Assembly: GCA_904419835.1 (NCBI GenBank)
Contig: CAJFTA010000001.1
Coordinates: 1-64,000, forward strand
DNA: 64,000 nt
Origin: an uncultured Pseudoflavonifractor sp.
Lineage (GTDB): Bacteria; Bacillota; Clostridia; Oscillospirales; Oscillospiraceae
Direction of reading: 5' to 3'
Position numbers and translations under genes: made by a program. Positions within the stretch are counted from its first letter, which is position 1. Every line of letters starts with the position of its first letter. Below the pieces are notes generated by a model. The model ran no database searches, was not told the DNA's origin, and saw only the letters and a list, made by a program, of their open reading frames with translations. Below are positions 43,911 to 51,148 of the stretch, in pieces.

Positions 43911-44026
43911 AGGCAGAGTAGGAGCGCGTGTGCAGCACCCCGCAAGGGGTCCAGTGCCGGCGGGACGGGGAGTTGTCCGCCGGACGAAAAGCCGCAGGCT
44001 TGCAGTGCGCTCTCCGCATCCCGCTG
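43911..44026 (+). ncRNA. Tetrahydrofolate (THF) riboswitch
   Basis: Sequence directly after the promoter and ~95 bases before folT. It carries what I recognise as the THF aptamer core: GCAGAGTAGG at the 5' side, CGGGACGGGGAGTTGTCCG, GGACGAAAAGCCGCAGGCTT, then CTCTCCGCATCCCGCTG closing the 3' side. Pairings such as GCCGGCGGAC/GTCCGCCGGAC and AGCC/GGCT are visible. The known link of this class to folT supports the call. The platform between aptamer and gene is GC-rich and lacks a T-run terminator, so control may be at translation initiation. Confidence 0.82.
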
Positions 44027-44119
44027 CCGCATATCTGGCGCGCCGCGGGAGACCGCGGCCCTCCTCTGTGCGGCATTCCCGCCCCGTGCGGGCTGCCGAA
44101 TACAGAAGGAGGCTTTTTT

Positions 44120-44734
44120 ATGCCCATTATCCAGAAACGCACCATGTTCAAAACGCCCTTCTCCGCCGCCTATTGGCGCTGCGCTGCGGAGGACTTCCGC
44201 AGCCTGCGCAGCCTGGTGTTTGCCGCGCTGATGATCGCCGCCTGCATTGTCCTCTCCAAGTTCTCCATCCCCATCTACGCGGGGCTGAAAATCAGCTTCG
44301 GCTTCCTGGCCCGGGCCCTGTGCGCCCTGGTGTGCGGCCCGGTGACCGCCCTGGTGTTCGGCGCGGCGGAGGACACCCTGTCCTTCTTCCTCTCCTCCAG
44401 CGGCGACCCCTATTTCCCGGGCTATATGCTCACCACCATGCTGGGCACCTTTATCTACGCCCTGTTTCTCTACCGTACCCGAGTGACCGTGCTGCGGATT
44501 TTCCTGGCCAAGCTGTGCACCAACGTAATGAACGTGTTCCTGGGCAGCCTGTGGAGCGCGATTCTGTACGGCAAGGGCTATCTCTACTATATGACCAACA
44601 GCATGATCAAGAATACCCTGATGCTCCCCGTTCAGACCCTCATGCTGGTGGTGCTCTTCGGGGCGCTGGTCCCGGTGCTCTACCGGATGGGCGCCCTGCC
44701 CAACCAGGCCGAGCGGCGGCTGGCGCTGATCTGA
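44120..44734 (+). CDS. folT: Folate ECF transporter S component FolT
   Basis: A 204-residue integral membrane substrate-binding protein for folate uptake. Six hydrophobic segments; the family pattern is seen in LVFAALMIAACIVLSKFSIP, LKISFGFLARALCALVCGP and PGYMLTTMLGTFIYALF. ATG 44120 follows AGAAGGAGG. It lacks its own ATPases and must work with the shared EcfA1-EcfA2-EcfT module (11.7-14.3 kb). Folate specificity rests on the sequence pattern and the THF riboswitch in its leader. Confidence 0.9.
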   Translation: MPIIQKRTMFKTPFSAAYWRCAAEDFRSLRSLVFAALMIAACIVLSKFSIPIYAGLKISFGFLARALCALVCGPVTALVFGAAEDTLSFFLSSSGDPYFPGYMLTTMLGTFIYALFLYRTRVTVLRIFLAKLCTNVMNVFLGSLWSAILYGKGYLYYMTNSMIKNTLMLPVQTLMLVVLFGALVPVLYRMGALPNQAERRLALI

Positions 44735-44740
44735 GATAGT

Positions 44741-44767
44741 CGAAAAAGGTGCGAAGCACCTTTTTCG
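44741..44767 (+). terminator. Terminator of folT
   Basis: Stem CGAAAAAGGTGC / GCACCTTTTTCG with GAA loop, seven bases after the stop codon. Confidence 0.85.
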
Positions 44768-44768
44768 A

Positions 44769-44931
44769 GGGAGCTTCATGAAATGTTCCCCTCGATTTCT
44801 GACGAAATTGTCGGGAAATATTTCATGCGAAGTGTCATTTCCGAGGCGCATGTCCCCGGAAATGACCGATTTTCATCTGATTCCGTCATCTGCGGATGAC
44901 GGAACTCTGCGAGGCTTTTTCGACACGCTGA
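44769..44931. repeat. Compound palindrome array ending in a recurring 16-mer
   Basis: Consecutive inverted repeats: CTTCATGAAAT...ATTTCATGCGAAG (with GTTCCCC/GGGAAAT inside), GTCATTTCCG / CGGAAATGAC, and TTCCGTCATC / GATGACGGAA, then TTTTTCGACACGCTGA (44916-44931), which is identical to 27394-27409. It shares arm motifs with the array at 40075-40252. No credible gene is encoded; the ORF through it has no ribosome-binding site. Confidence 0.7.
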
Positions 44932-44965
44932 AGGGGAGGATGCCGCGGCATCCTCCCTTTCGCTC

Positions 44966-45904
44966 TTATCGGAACACAGTCTCGGTCCCCGCCTTGCAGC
45001 AGCCCGCCGGCGCGTAGTGCCAGCGGTCCAGCCGCCCGCTGGGAGGCAGGAAGTAGGTCAGGGGCTGGGGCCCCTCCGGCGGCAGCTTATCAATGACCAG
45101 CAGCTTAATCTTCATCCGATCGGGGAAAATGGCCTTGATGTACACCGACACCCGGTCCCCCTCGCGCAGGTCCCCTCTGGGCTCGGCCAGGCCGGAGAGG
45201 TTGGGGGAGAGCTCCACAAAGACGCCGTAGTCCTTGACGCCCCGCACATAGCCGGGGACGGTCATGCCGGCGGAGAACCGAGCGGCGTTTTCCCGCCAGG
45301 TGCCCAGCAGCTCCCGGTGGGAGAGAATGACCCGTCCCAGCTCCGGGCAGGTCTCCAGCACCACGGCGAAAATCTCCTGGCCCACGGTGAAGCGCCGGTC
45401 CGGGTGGGGGATTCGGGAGACCGAGATGCGCTCAATGCTGATCATGGACGGCACCCCGCAGCCGATGTCCACAAAGGCCCCAAAGGGCTCCAGATGGGAC
45501 ACGGTGGCGGGGAGGACCATGCCGGGCTCCAGGGTGTCCATCAGCCGCTCCAGCGCCATGGCCTGGGCGGCCCGGCGGGAGAGCCGGGGGCGGAACAGGC
45601 CCTCCTCCTGTTCCACAGCCTCTACTGTAAAGGAAACCGGCTTTCCGACTCGGGAGAGAATGGCAATCTCCCGGGTCGTCCCCTCGGCAATGCCCAGGGC
45701 CGCCTCCTCCCGCGGGATATACCCTGTAAAGGGGCCTAACGATACAGTCAGGTTATGTCCGGCGTCGCACAGGACGGCCTTTCCCTCCAGCACCCGCCGG
45801 CCCTCCATGGCCCGGATAAGCCCTGTCTTTGTGGCGCAGAGGGCCTGATTCTCCTCGGTATGCAGCAGCCGCCCTTCAGGCGGAAACAGAGTCGTCAATT
45901 TCAC
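44966..45904 (-). CDS. S1 RNA-binding domain protein
   Basis: A 312-residue cytoplasmic protein with at least two or three S1 OB-fold domains: an N-terminal degenerate one (AVLCDAGHNLTVSLGPFTGYIPREE), a canonical one (GMVLPATVSHLEPFGAFVDIGCGVPSMISI), and another (GMTVPGYVRGVKDYGVFVELSPNLSGLAE). It is related to ribosomal protein S1 but shorter; such proteins in Firmicutes bind RNA or ribosomes. The start is GTG 45904 after AAAGGA; a TTG at 45907 is possible. It diverges from the DUF951 gene. Confidence 0.83.
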   Translation of the reverse strand: MKLTTLFPPEGRLLHTEENQALCATKTGLIRAMEGRRVLEGKAVLCDAGHNLTVSLGPFTGYIPREEAALGIAEGTTREIAILSRVGKPVSFTVEAVEQEEGLFRPRLSRRAAQAMALERLMDTLEPGMVLPATVSHLEPFGAFVDIGCGVPSMISIERISVSRIPHPDRRFTVGQEIFAVVLETCPELGRVILSHRELLGTWRENAARFSAGMTVPGYVRGVKDYGVFVELSPNLSGLAEPRGDLREGDRVSVYIKAIFPDRMKIKLLVIDKLPPEGPQPLTYFLPPSGRLDRWHYAPAGCCKAGTETVFR

Positions 45905-45970
45905 CAAATCCTTTCGGCCGCAGCGGAGATTTTTCCCGATAGACCACTATATGCGGTTTGGCTGAGCGAA

Positions 45971-46000
45971 TTGACAGAGAAAGGGAAAGAAACTTATAAT
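45971..46000 (+). promoter_or_regulatory. Promoter of the DUF951-hisC unit
   Basis: Perfect TTGACA (45971-45976) and perfect TATAAT (45995-46000), 18-base spacer, ~50 bases before the DUF951 gene. Confidence 0.85.
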
Positions 46001-46051
46001 ATGATCAACCGTATTTGATGCGCGGTGTGGCGCCGGAGGGGAGGAATTTCC

Positions 46052-46246
46052 ATGGATGTGCGGGTAGGCGACGTGCTGGAGCTGAAAAAGGAGCACCCCT
46101 GCGGCAGCAGGCGCTGGCAGGTGCTGCGGGTGGGCATGGACTTCAAGCTGCGCTGTCAGGGCTGCGGCCATGAGCTCATGCTGCCCCGCAGCAAGGCGGA
46201 GAAAAACATCAGAAAGATTCTGCGTACCGGGGAGGAAGAGACATGA
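46052..46246 (+). CDS. DUF951 family small protein
   Basis: A 64-residue protein matching DUF951: VGDVLELKKEHPCGSRRWQVLRVGMDFKLRCQGCGH and PRSKAEKNIRKI. Paired CQGCG and an upstream Cys suggest metal or nucleic-acid binding. The ATG follows GGAGGGGAGGAATTTCC. The stop overlaps the hisC start. Function unknown, but widely kept in Firmicutes. Confidence 0.87.
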   Translation: MDVRVGDVLELKKEHPCGSRRWQVLRVGMDFKLRCQGCGHELMLPRSKAEKNIRKILRTGEEET

Positions 46247-47316
46247 AGGAACTCTGGAGCGAACGGATCCGGGGACTGGTGCCCTATACGCCGGGGGAGC
46301 AGCCCAGGGACCGGAAGTTTATCAAGCTGAACACCAATGAAAACCCCTACCCCCCCTCCGCCATGGTGACGGAGGCCATCCGGCAGGAGGCGGGCAGCCC
46401 CCTGCGGCTCTATCCCGACCCGGAGTGCACCGAACTGCGGGAGACCATCGCCTCCTACCACGGCCTGAGCCCGGAGCAGATCTTTGTGGGCAACGGCTCC
46501 GACGAGGTGCTGGCCATGTGCTTCTACGCCTTCTTTACCCCGGGGAAGGCTGTGGTGTTCCCCGACATTACATACAGCTTTTACCCCGTCTACGCCCGGC
46601 TCTTCGGCCTGGACTACCGGGAGATTCCCCTGGACGAGAATTTCGGTGTGCCGGTGGAGCAGTTTTTGGGGGGCAACGGCGGCGTGGTCATCGCCAACCC
46701 CAACGCCCCCACCGGCCGGGACCTGCCCCTCCACGCCATCCGGGAGATTGCAGAAGCCAACCCGGAGGCGGTGGTGATGGTGGACGAGGCCTATGTGGAC
46801 TTCGGCGCCCACTCCGCGGTGGCCCTGCTGGACGGCTGCCCCAACCTGGTGGTGGTGCGCACCATGTCAAAGTCCAGGTCCCTGGCCGGCCTGCGGGTGG
46901 GCTACGCCATGGGCAGCGCCGACCTGATGGCCGCCCTCAACTGCGTGAAGAACTCCTTTAACTCCTACACCGTGGACAGGCTGGCCCAGGCGGGGGCGGC
47001 GGCCGCCATCCGGGATGACGCCTACTTCCGCTGTGTGGTGGCCAAGGTGCGCAACACCAGGGAGGTCACCGCCGGCCGCCTGAAGCAGATGGGCTTCCGG
47101 GTCTGCGACTCGGCCGCCAACTTCCTCTTCATCTCCCATGAGCGGGCCCCCGCCAAGGCCCTGCTGGACGGGCTGCGGGAGCGGGGAATCCTGGTGCGCT
47201 GGTGGGACAAGCCCCGCATCTCCAACTGCCTGCGGGTGTCCATCGGCACGGATGAGGACATGGATACCTTCTGCCGCGCCATGGAGGAGCTGCTGGAGCA
47301 GTTCCCGGCGAACTGA
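46243..47316 (+). CDS. hisC: Histidinol-phosphate aminotransferase
   Basis: A 357-residue fold-type I aminotransferase; PLP-dependent step in histidine synthesis. It has NTNENPYPPS near the N-terminus, IVGNGSDEVL-type FVGNGSDEVLAMCF, NPNAPTGRDLP, VVMVDEAYVDFG (PLP Asp/Tyr) and the Schiff-base Lys in VRTMSKSRSLAGLRVGYA. The ATG overlaps the DUF951 stop (ATGA). No other his genes are near, so a broader role with aromatic or other amino acids is possible. Confidence 0.9.
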   Translation: MKELWSERIRGLVPYTPGEQPRDRKFIKLNTNENPYPPSAMVTEAIRQEAGSPLRLYPDPECTELRETIASYHGLSPEQIFVGNGSDEVLAMCFYAFFTPGKAVVFPDITYSFYPVYARLFGLDYREIPLDENFGVPVEQFLGGNGGVVIANPNAPTGRDLPLHAIREIAEANPEAVVMVDEAYVDFGAHSAVALLDGCPNLVVVRTMSKSRSLAGLRVGYAMGSADLMAALNCVKNSFNSYTVDRLAQAGAAAAIRDDAYFRCVVAKVRNTREVTAGRLKQMGFRVCDSAANFLFISHERAPAKALLDGLRERGILVRWWDKPRISNCLRVSIGTDEDMDTFCRAMEELLEQFPAN

Positions 47317-47349
47317 AGGAAGCTGCCCTGCACCCCATTGTACAGACAG

Positions 47350-47386
47350 AAAACGGAGGACGCGCCGAGGCGCGTCCTCCGTTTTT
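47350..47386. terminator. Bidirectional terminator between hisC and xpt
   Basis: A perfect 15-bp stem AAAACGGAGGACGCG / CGCGTCCTCCGTTTT with CCGAGG loop, T run on the plus side and A run serving the minus side. Confidence 0.92.
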
Positions 47387-47402
47387 CACATATATTGAGC
47401 GC

Positions 47403-47978
47403 TCAGTCGTCGGCCAGGATGATTCTGCCGTTCTCCACCCGCTCCACGCAGGCCAGGGCCTCCACCCGGAAGCCCATGCGGCGCAGAACCTTGCCGCCGT
47501 CCTGCATGGCCTTCTCAATGGCCACCGCCACGCCGGCCACGTCGGCCCGGGCCTTGGAGACAATCTCCGCCAGGCCCAGGAGAGACTGGCCGTTGGCCAG
47601 AATATCGTCCACCAGCAGCACCCGGTCGTCCTCCTCCAGGTAGCGCCTGGAGACCCGCAGGGTGTAGGACTTATCCAGAGAGAAGGAGTGGGTTTCGGCG
47701 GAGTAGACCTCCGGGTTGATATACCCGGTCTGAAACTTCTTGGCGTAGATAACCGGCACATCCAGCGCACGGCCTACAAAGCAGGCCACCGCAATGCCGG
47801 AGCTCTCGGCGGTGAGCACCTTGGTGACCTTCTCGCCGCGAAAGCGCTTGGCCAGGGCGTTGCCCACGTGCTCAATCAGGTCCATGTCCATGCAGTGATT
47901 GAGGAACATATCCACCCGGATGATATTGCCCTCCCCAACCTCAGCGTCGTTGAGGAGCCGGCGTTTGAGATCGTCCAT
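47403..47978 (-). CDS. xpt: Xanthine phosphoribosyltransferase
   Basis: A 191-residue purine salvage enzyme converting xanthine and PRPP to XMP. The PRPP-binding motif is VLLVDDILANGQSLLG, with KVLTAESSGIAVACFVGRAL, VPVIYAKKF and the N-terminal DDLKRRLLNDAEVGEGNIIRVDMFLNHCMD pattern of Xpt. The ATG follows GAAAGGAAAG. Its own promoter lies ~95 bases upstream. I looked for the purine riboswitch often found before xpt and saw none. Confidence 0.94.
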   Translation of the reverse strand: MDDLKRRLLNDAEVGEGNIIRVDMFLNHCMDMDLIEHVGNALAKRFRGEKVTKVLTAESSGIAVACFVGRALDVPVIYAKKFQTGYINPEVYSAETHSFSLDKSYTLRVSRRYLEEDDRVLLVDDILANGQSLLGLAEIVSKARADVAGVAVAIEKAMQDGGKVLRRMGFRVEALACVERVENGRIILADD

Positions 47979-48071
47979 GTTCTTTCCTTTCTGTGCTGCC
48001 CGGGCTGGACCGGACAGAAAACGTTTGACGAGGATTTTTCTGCGTACAGGATAGTGCGTATATTATTTATT

Positions 48072-48100
48072 ATTATAGAGCATGCGAAACAAAGCTGCAA
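48072..48100 (-). promoter_or_regulatory. Promoter of xpt
   Basis: On the minus strand TTGCAG (48100-48095) and a perfect TATAAT (48077-48072), 17-base spacer; gives an ~85-base leader. Confidence 0.75.
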
Positions 48101-48384
48101 TAGAGCTGCGGCCTCTTTCGGAATATTATTATAGACGAAAGGGGAGGAAACTGCAAGAGCGGGGCGGGAGCCCCTGGAAACAAGAAAATTTTGAAATTTC
48201 AGCTGCTCTGCCCTGCAAGAACAGAGGGGAGTTGGCCGCCCGGACCGCGGCGGAGGACGGAGGCGCGGCCCTCTGTCCTCCAGCTGGATACGGGGAAAAA
48301 CCGGAGAATGCGGGCAAAAGGTTAAGACCGGGGTTACAGAGCGGAAAATGCAAGTTAGTTTTCTTACTATCGCAATTTTGCATA

Positions 48385-48413
48385 TTGACAAAGCGCTTGT
48401 TTCACGGTAAAGT
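48385..48413 (+). promoter_or_regulatory. Promoter of the DUF4914 gene
   Basis: Perfect TTGACA (48385-48390) and TAAAGT (48408-48413), 17-base spacer, ~58 bases before the start codon. The spacer contains AAGCGCTT, a short palindrome. Confidence 0.75.
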
Positions 48414-48471
48414 AATTCATATACGCGTCGCGTGGCCGGTGGGCCGGGCGGGAGAAAGTGAGGAGCCCTTA

Positions 48472-50349
48472 ATGAACGTTTTGTTTGAGAAATTCACGCT
48501 TCCGCAGGAGCTGCAGAGTATTATTTACAACAGCCCCAGCGTTATCATCCCGGAGAGCAAGGAAGTACTGTTCGAGCTGATTTTCGGCAATGAGTACACC
48601 GACAAGATCGAGGTGCTCTATGACGTCAACGGCAAGAGCGTGAAGGAAGCGGAAGTTGTGCGCTGCAAAAACGGCGCTTCCGTCAACTTCACGGAGGACT
48701 ATATGCGCCGCCGTGACCCGGACTGCATGCGAATCGCGGATGATGGCCCCACCGACAAGCCCCGCTTTGCCGACGTCTACGGCTATGACTTTTCCGAGCT
48801 GCGCACCGAGACCTTCCGCTGGCTCACCCGGCAGGAGCTGATCCTGGTGCCCTTCAAGGCCGGCGGCTACCAGTACGGCTATGACTCCGTGCTGCTCTGC
48901 CCCCGGAACGCGGCCTTCTTCGCCTTTACCCTGGCCCAGCTGCAGGCCTTTGTGGAGATCAAGAACGTGGATCACTTCAAGCCCCGCTCCGTGGTGTACG
49001 TGGCACCCCCCTTCCGTCACACCCACTTCAAGGGCAAGCAGGTGGTGGTTCACAGCCGCCACGAGGACCTGCACGAGATCTTCTCCTACAACCTCTATCC
49101 CGGACCCTCCGCCAAGAAGGGCATTTACAGCGTCCTGCTGGACATCGGCGAGCGCGAGGGCTGGGTCACCGCCCACGCCAGCACCGCCCGCATCATCACC
49201 CCCTACGAGAACGAGATGGTCATGATGCACGAGGGCGCCTCCGGCGGCGGCAAGAGCGAGCTGCTCCAGGACGTGCAGCGGGGCTCCGACGGCCGCGTGC
49301 TGCTGGGCGTGAGCACCATTACCGGCGACGAGCGGTACATCAGCATGAGCGACACCTGTACCATTGAGCCTGTCACCGACGATATGGCCATCTGCCACCC
49401 CTCGTTCCAGAAGAGCAACGGCAAGCTGGCCGTGGCCGACGGCGAGGACGGCTGGTTCGTCCGGGTGGACGGTATCACCAAGTACGGCAGCGACCCCCTC
49501 TATGAGGGGATCTCCATCCACAGCAAGGAGCCCCTGGTGTTCTTCAACATCGCCGGCGTGCCCCGGGCCACCTGCCTGCTGTGGGAGCACACTCTGGACT
49601 CCGACGGCAAGACCTGCCCCAATCCCCGGGTCATCATCCCCCGCCGGATGATCCCCAACATTGTCTGGTCCCCCGTGGAGGTAGACGTGCGCTCCTTCGG
49701 CGTGCGCATGCCCCCCTGCACCGCAAAGAAGCCCACCTACGGCATCATGGGCCTGATGCATATCATCCCGCCCGCCCTGGCCTGGCTGTGGCGTCTGGTG
49801 GCGCCCCGGGGCTTCAACAATCCCAGCATCGCCTCCAGCGGATCCGGCCTGGCCAGCGAGGGTGTGGGATCCTACTGGCCCTTTGCCACCGGCCTGCGGG
49901 TGCGGCAGGCAAACCTGCTGCTGGAGCAGATCCTGGCCTGCAGCGCCACCCGCTACGTCCTTATCCCCAACCAGCACATCGGCGTGTACAAGGTCGGCTT
50001 TGCCGCCGAGTGGATCGCCCGTGAGTACCTGGCCCGCCGCGGCGGCGTGAACATGAAGATGGACCGCCTGGTGGCCGCCCGGTGTCCCCTCCTGGGCTAT
50101 GACCTGAAGGAGATGAAGGTGGACGGCCAGCGCATCTCCAGCAAGTTCCTCCGGCCCGAGACTCAGGAGCTGCTGGGCGAGGAGGCCTACGACAAAGGCG
50201 CCGAGATCCTCTATAAGTTCTTCGAGAAGGAGCTGGCCGTGTACGACGTGGAGGAGCTGCACCCGGTGGGCAAGGAGATCCTGGAGTGCTTCAAGAAGCG
50301 GGGCACCATTCAGGACTACTGCAAAATCATTCCCCTGGGCCTGGAGTAA
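48472..50349 (+). CDS. DUF4914 family protein with PEP-carboxykinase-like P-loop
   Basis: A 625-residue cytoplasmic protein. The central GASGGGKSELLQDV (~residues 262-275) is a kinase-like P-loop of the PEPCK/HPr-kinase type. Metal- or phosphate-binding segments are likely in TITGDERYISMSD and the C-terminal region. The overall sequence fits DUF4914, a family of unknown function. ATG 48472 follows GTGAGGAGCC and a good promoter; it is a single-gene unit with a strong terminator. It is not classical PckA: it lacks its length and several signatures, although remote homology to ATP-dependent PEPCK is plausible. Confidence 0.77.
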   Translation: MNVLFEKFTLPQELQSIIYNSPSVIIPESKEVLFELIFGNEYTDKIEVLYDVNGKSVKEAEVVRCKNGASVNFTEDYMRRRDPDCMRIADDGPTDKPRFADVYGYDFSELRTETFRWLTRQELILVPFKAGGYQYGYDSVLLCPRNAAFFAFTLAQLQAFVEIKNVDHFKPRSVVYVAPPFRHTHFKGKQVVVHSRHEDLHEIFSYNLYPGPSAKKGIYSVLLDIGEREGWVTAHASTARIITPYENEMVMMHEGASGGGKSELLQDVQRGSDGRVLLGVSTITGDERYISMSDTCTIEPVTDDMAICHPSFQKSNGKLAVADGEDGWFVRVDGITKYGSDPLYEGISIHSKEPLVFFNIAGVPRATCLLWEHTLDSDGKTCPNPRVIIPRRMIPNIVWSPVEVDVRSFGVRMPPCTAKKPTYGIMGLMHIIPPALAWLWRLVAPRGFNNPSIASSGSGLASEGVGSYWPFATGLRVRQANLLLEQILACSATRYVLIPNQHIGVYKVGFAAEWIAREYLARRGGVNMKMDRLVAARCPLLGYDLKEMKVDGQRISSKFLRPETQELLGEEAYDKGAEILYKFFEKELAVYDVEELHPVGKEILECFKKRGTIQDYCKIIPLGLE

Positions 50350-50416
50350 GGTGAAGCAAAGGAAAACGCCGGAGGAGAGGCCGTCTGGCGCAGGTTGCCG
50401 CCCCTGCGGCGGAGAC

Positions 50417-50455
50417 GTATGGAAAAAGGAGCCTTTTGGGCTCCTTTTTCCATAC
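50417..50455 (+). terminator. Terminator of the DUF4914 gene
   Basis: A perfect 17-bp stem GTATGGAAAAAGGAGCC / GGCTCCTTTTTCCATAC with a TTTTG loop region; T-rich on both sides. Confidence 0.85.
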
Positions 50456-50529
50456 TATTTTCCTGGTTGAGGGCGCTTTACACAGGAAATGGGTGGAAAA
50501 AGTTCATATTTCACCGCTGCTGGCCACAC

Positions 50530-50558
50530 TTGCATTTTCCCGAGTAAAGTGATATAGT
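50530..50558 (+). promoter_or_regulatory. Promoter of the TetR-family gene
   Basis: TTGCAT (50530-50535) and TATAGT (50553-50558), 17-base spacer, ~57 bases before the start. Confidence 0.72.
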
Positions 50559-50614
50559 TTCTCTAAAATGTTCTGTTTTGGGGGATGCGTGGGAGCCATT
50601 GGGAGGGAGAATAC

Positions 50615-51148
50615 ATGCCGGACTCCAGTCTTACCAAACGGGCGCTGGCCCAGACCATGAAGGGGCTGATGGCCAGGGAGCCCTTCTCCAAAATCAGCGT
50701 GGGAGAGATCTGTGAGGCCTGCGGTATGAGCCGCAAGAGCTTCTACTATCATTTCCGCGACAAATATGATTTGGTTAACTGGATTTTTGATACAGAGTTT
50801 CTCGAGGGCATCCAGAAGTGCGGCTTTGACAGCGGCATCTCCATTTTGAGCGGCATGTGCCGGTACTTCTATGAGGAGAAGGCCTTTTACCGCTCCGCGC
50901 TGGAGATTGAGGGGCAGAATTCCTTCCGGGACCACTTTACCGAGGTCATTACTCCGCTGATGTACTCCGTCGCCCGGGAGCTGTTCTCCGACCGGGAGGA
51001 CGAGGAGTTTTTTACCATCTTTTTCAGCGACGCGATTCTGGCCTCCATTGTCCGCTGGCTCACAAAGGGCACGCCTATGCCGGCGGAGGAGTATGAGTCC
51101 AGGCTGAGAAACCTGGTGCAGGGACTCAGCCGGCTGGACCTGAAGTAG
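50615..51148 (+). CDS. TetR/AcrR family transcriptional regulator (DhaS-like)
   Basis: A 177-residue regulator. The N-terminal helix-turn-helix is ALAQTMKGLMAREPFSKISV followed by GEICEACGMSRKSFYYHFRDKYDLVNWIF, and the C-terminal all-helical ligand domain resembles the DhaS-type subgroup (FYEEKAFYRSALE, LASIVRWLTKGTPMPAEEY). ATG 50615 follows GGGAGGGAGA. It is monocistronic; its target is unknown. The last 23 bases overlap the convergent 368-aa gene. Confidence 0.88.
   Translation: MPDSSLTKRALAQTMKGLMAREPFSKISVGEICEACGMSRKSFYYHFRDKYDLVNWIFDTEFLEGIQKCGFDSGISILSGMCRYFYEEKAFYRSALEIEGQNSFRDHFTEVITPLMYSVARELFSDREDEEFFTIFFSDAILASIVRWLTKGTPMPAEEYESRLRNLVQGLSRLDLK

Larger units (their letters stand above)
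47979..48471. other. Divergent intergenic region between xpt and the DUF4914 gene
   Basis: A 493-base stretch with promoters for both flanking genes (48072-48100 minus, 48385-48413 plus). Between them, 48101-48384 contains no gene with a credible start; an open frame continuous with the DUF4914 gene has no ribosome-binding site and unlike composition. Two AT-rich TATTATTATAGA motifs (48067-48078 and 48125-48136) flank ~50 bases, a possible short direct repeat. Confidence 0.6.

Noticed and set aside
44778..45017. 79-codon ORF in the palindrome array after folT
   Set aside because: No ribosome-binding site; its sequence is dictated by consecutive inverted repeats.
47979..48071. Purine riboswitch before xpt
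   Set aside because: The leader is only ~85 bases and shows neither the conserved junction sequences nor the paired loops of the purine aptamer.
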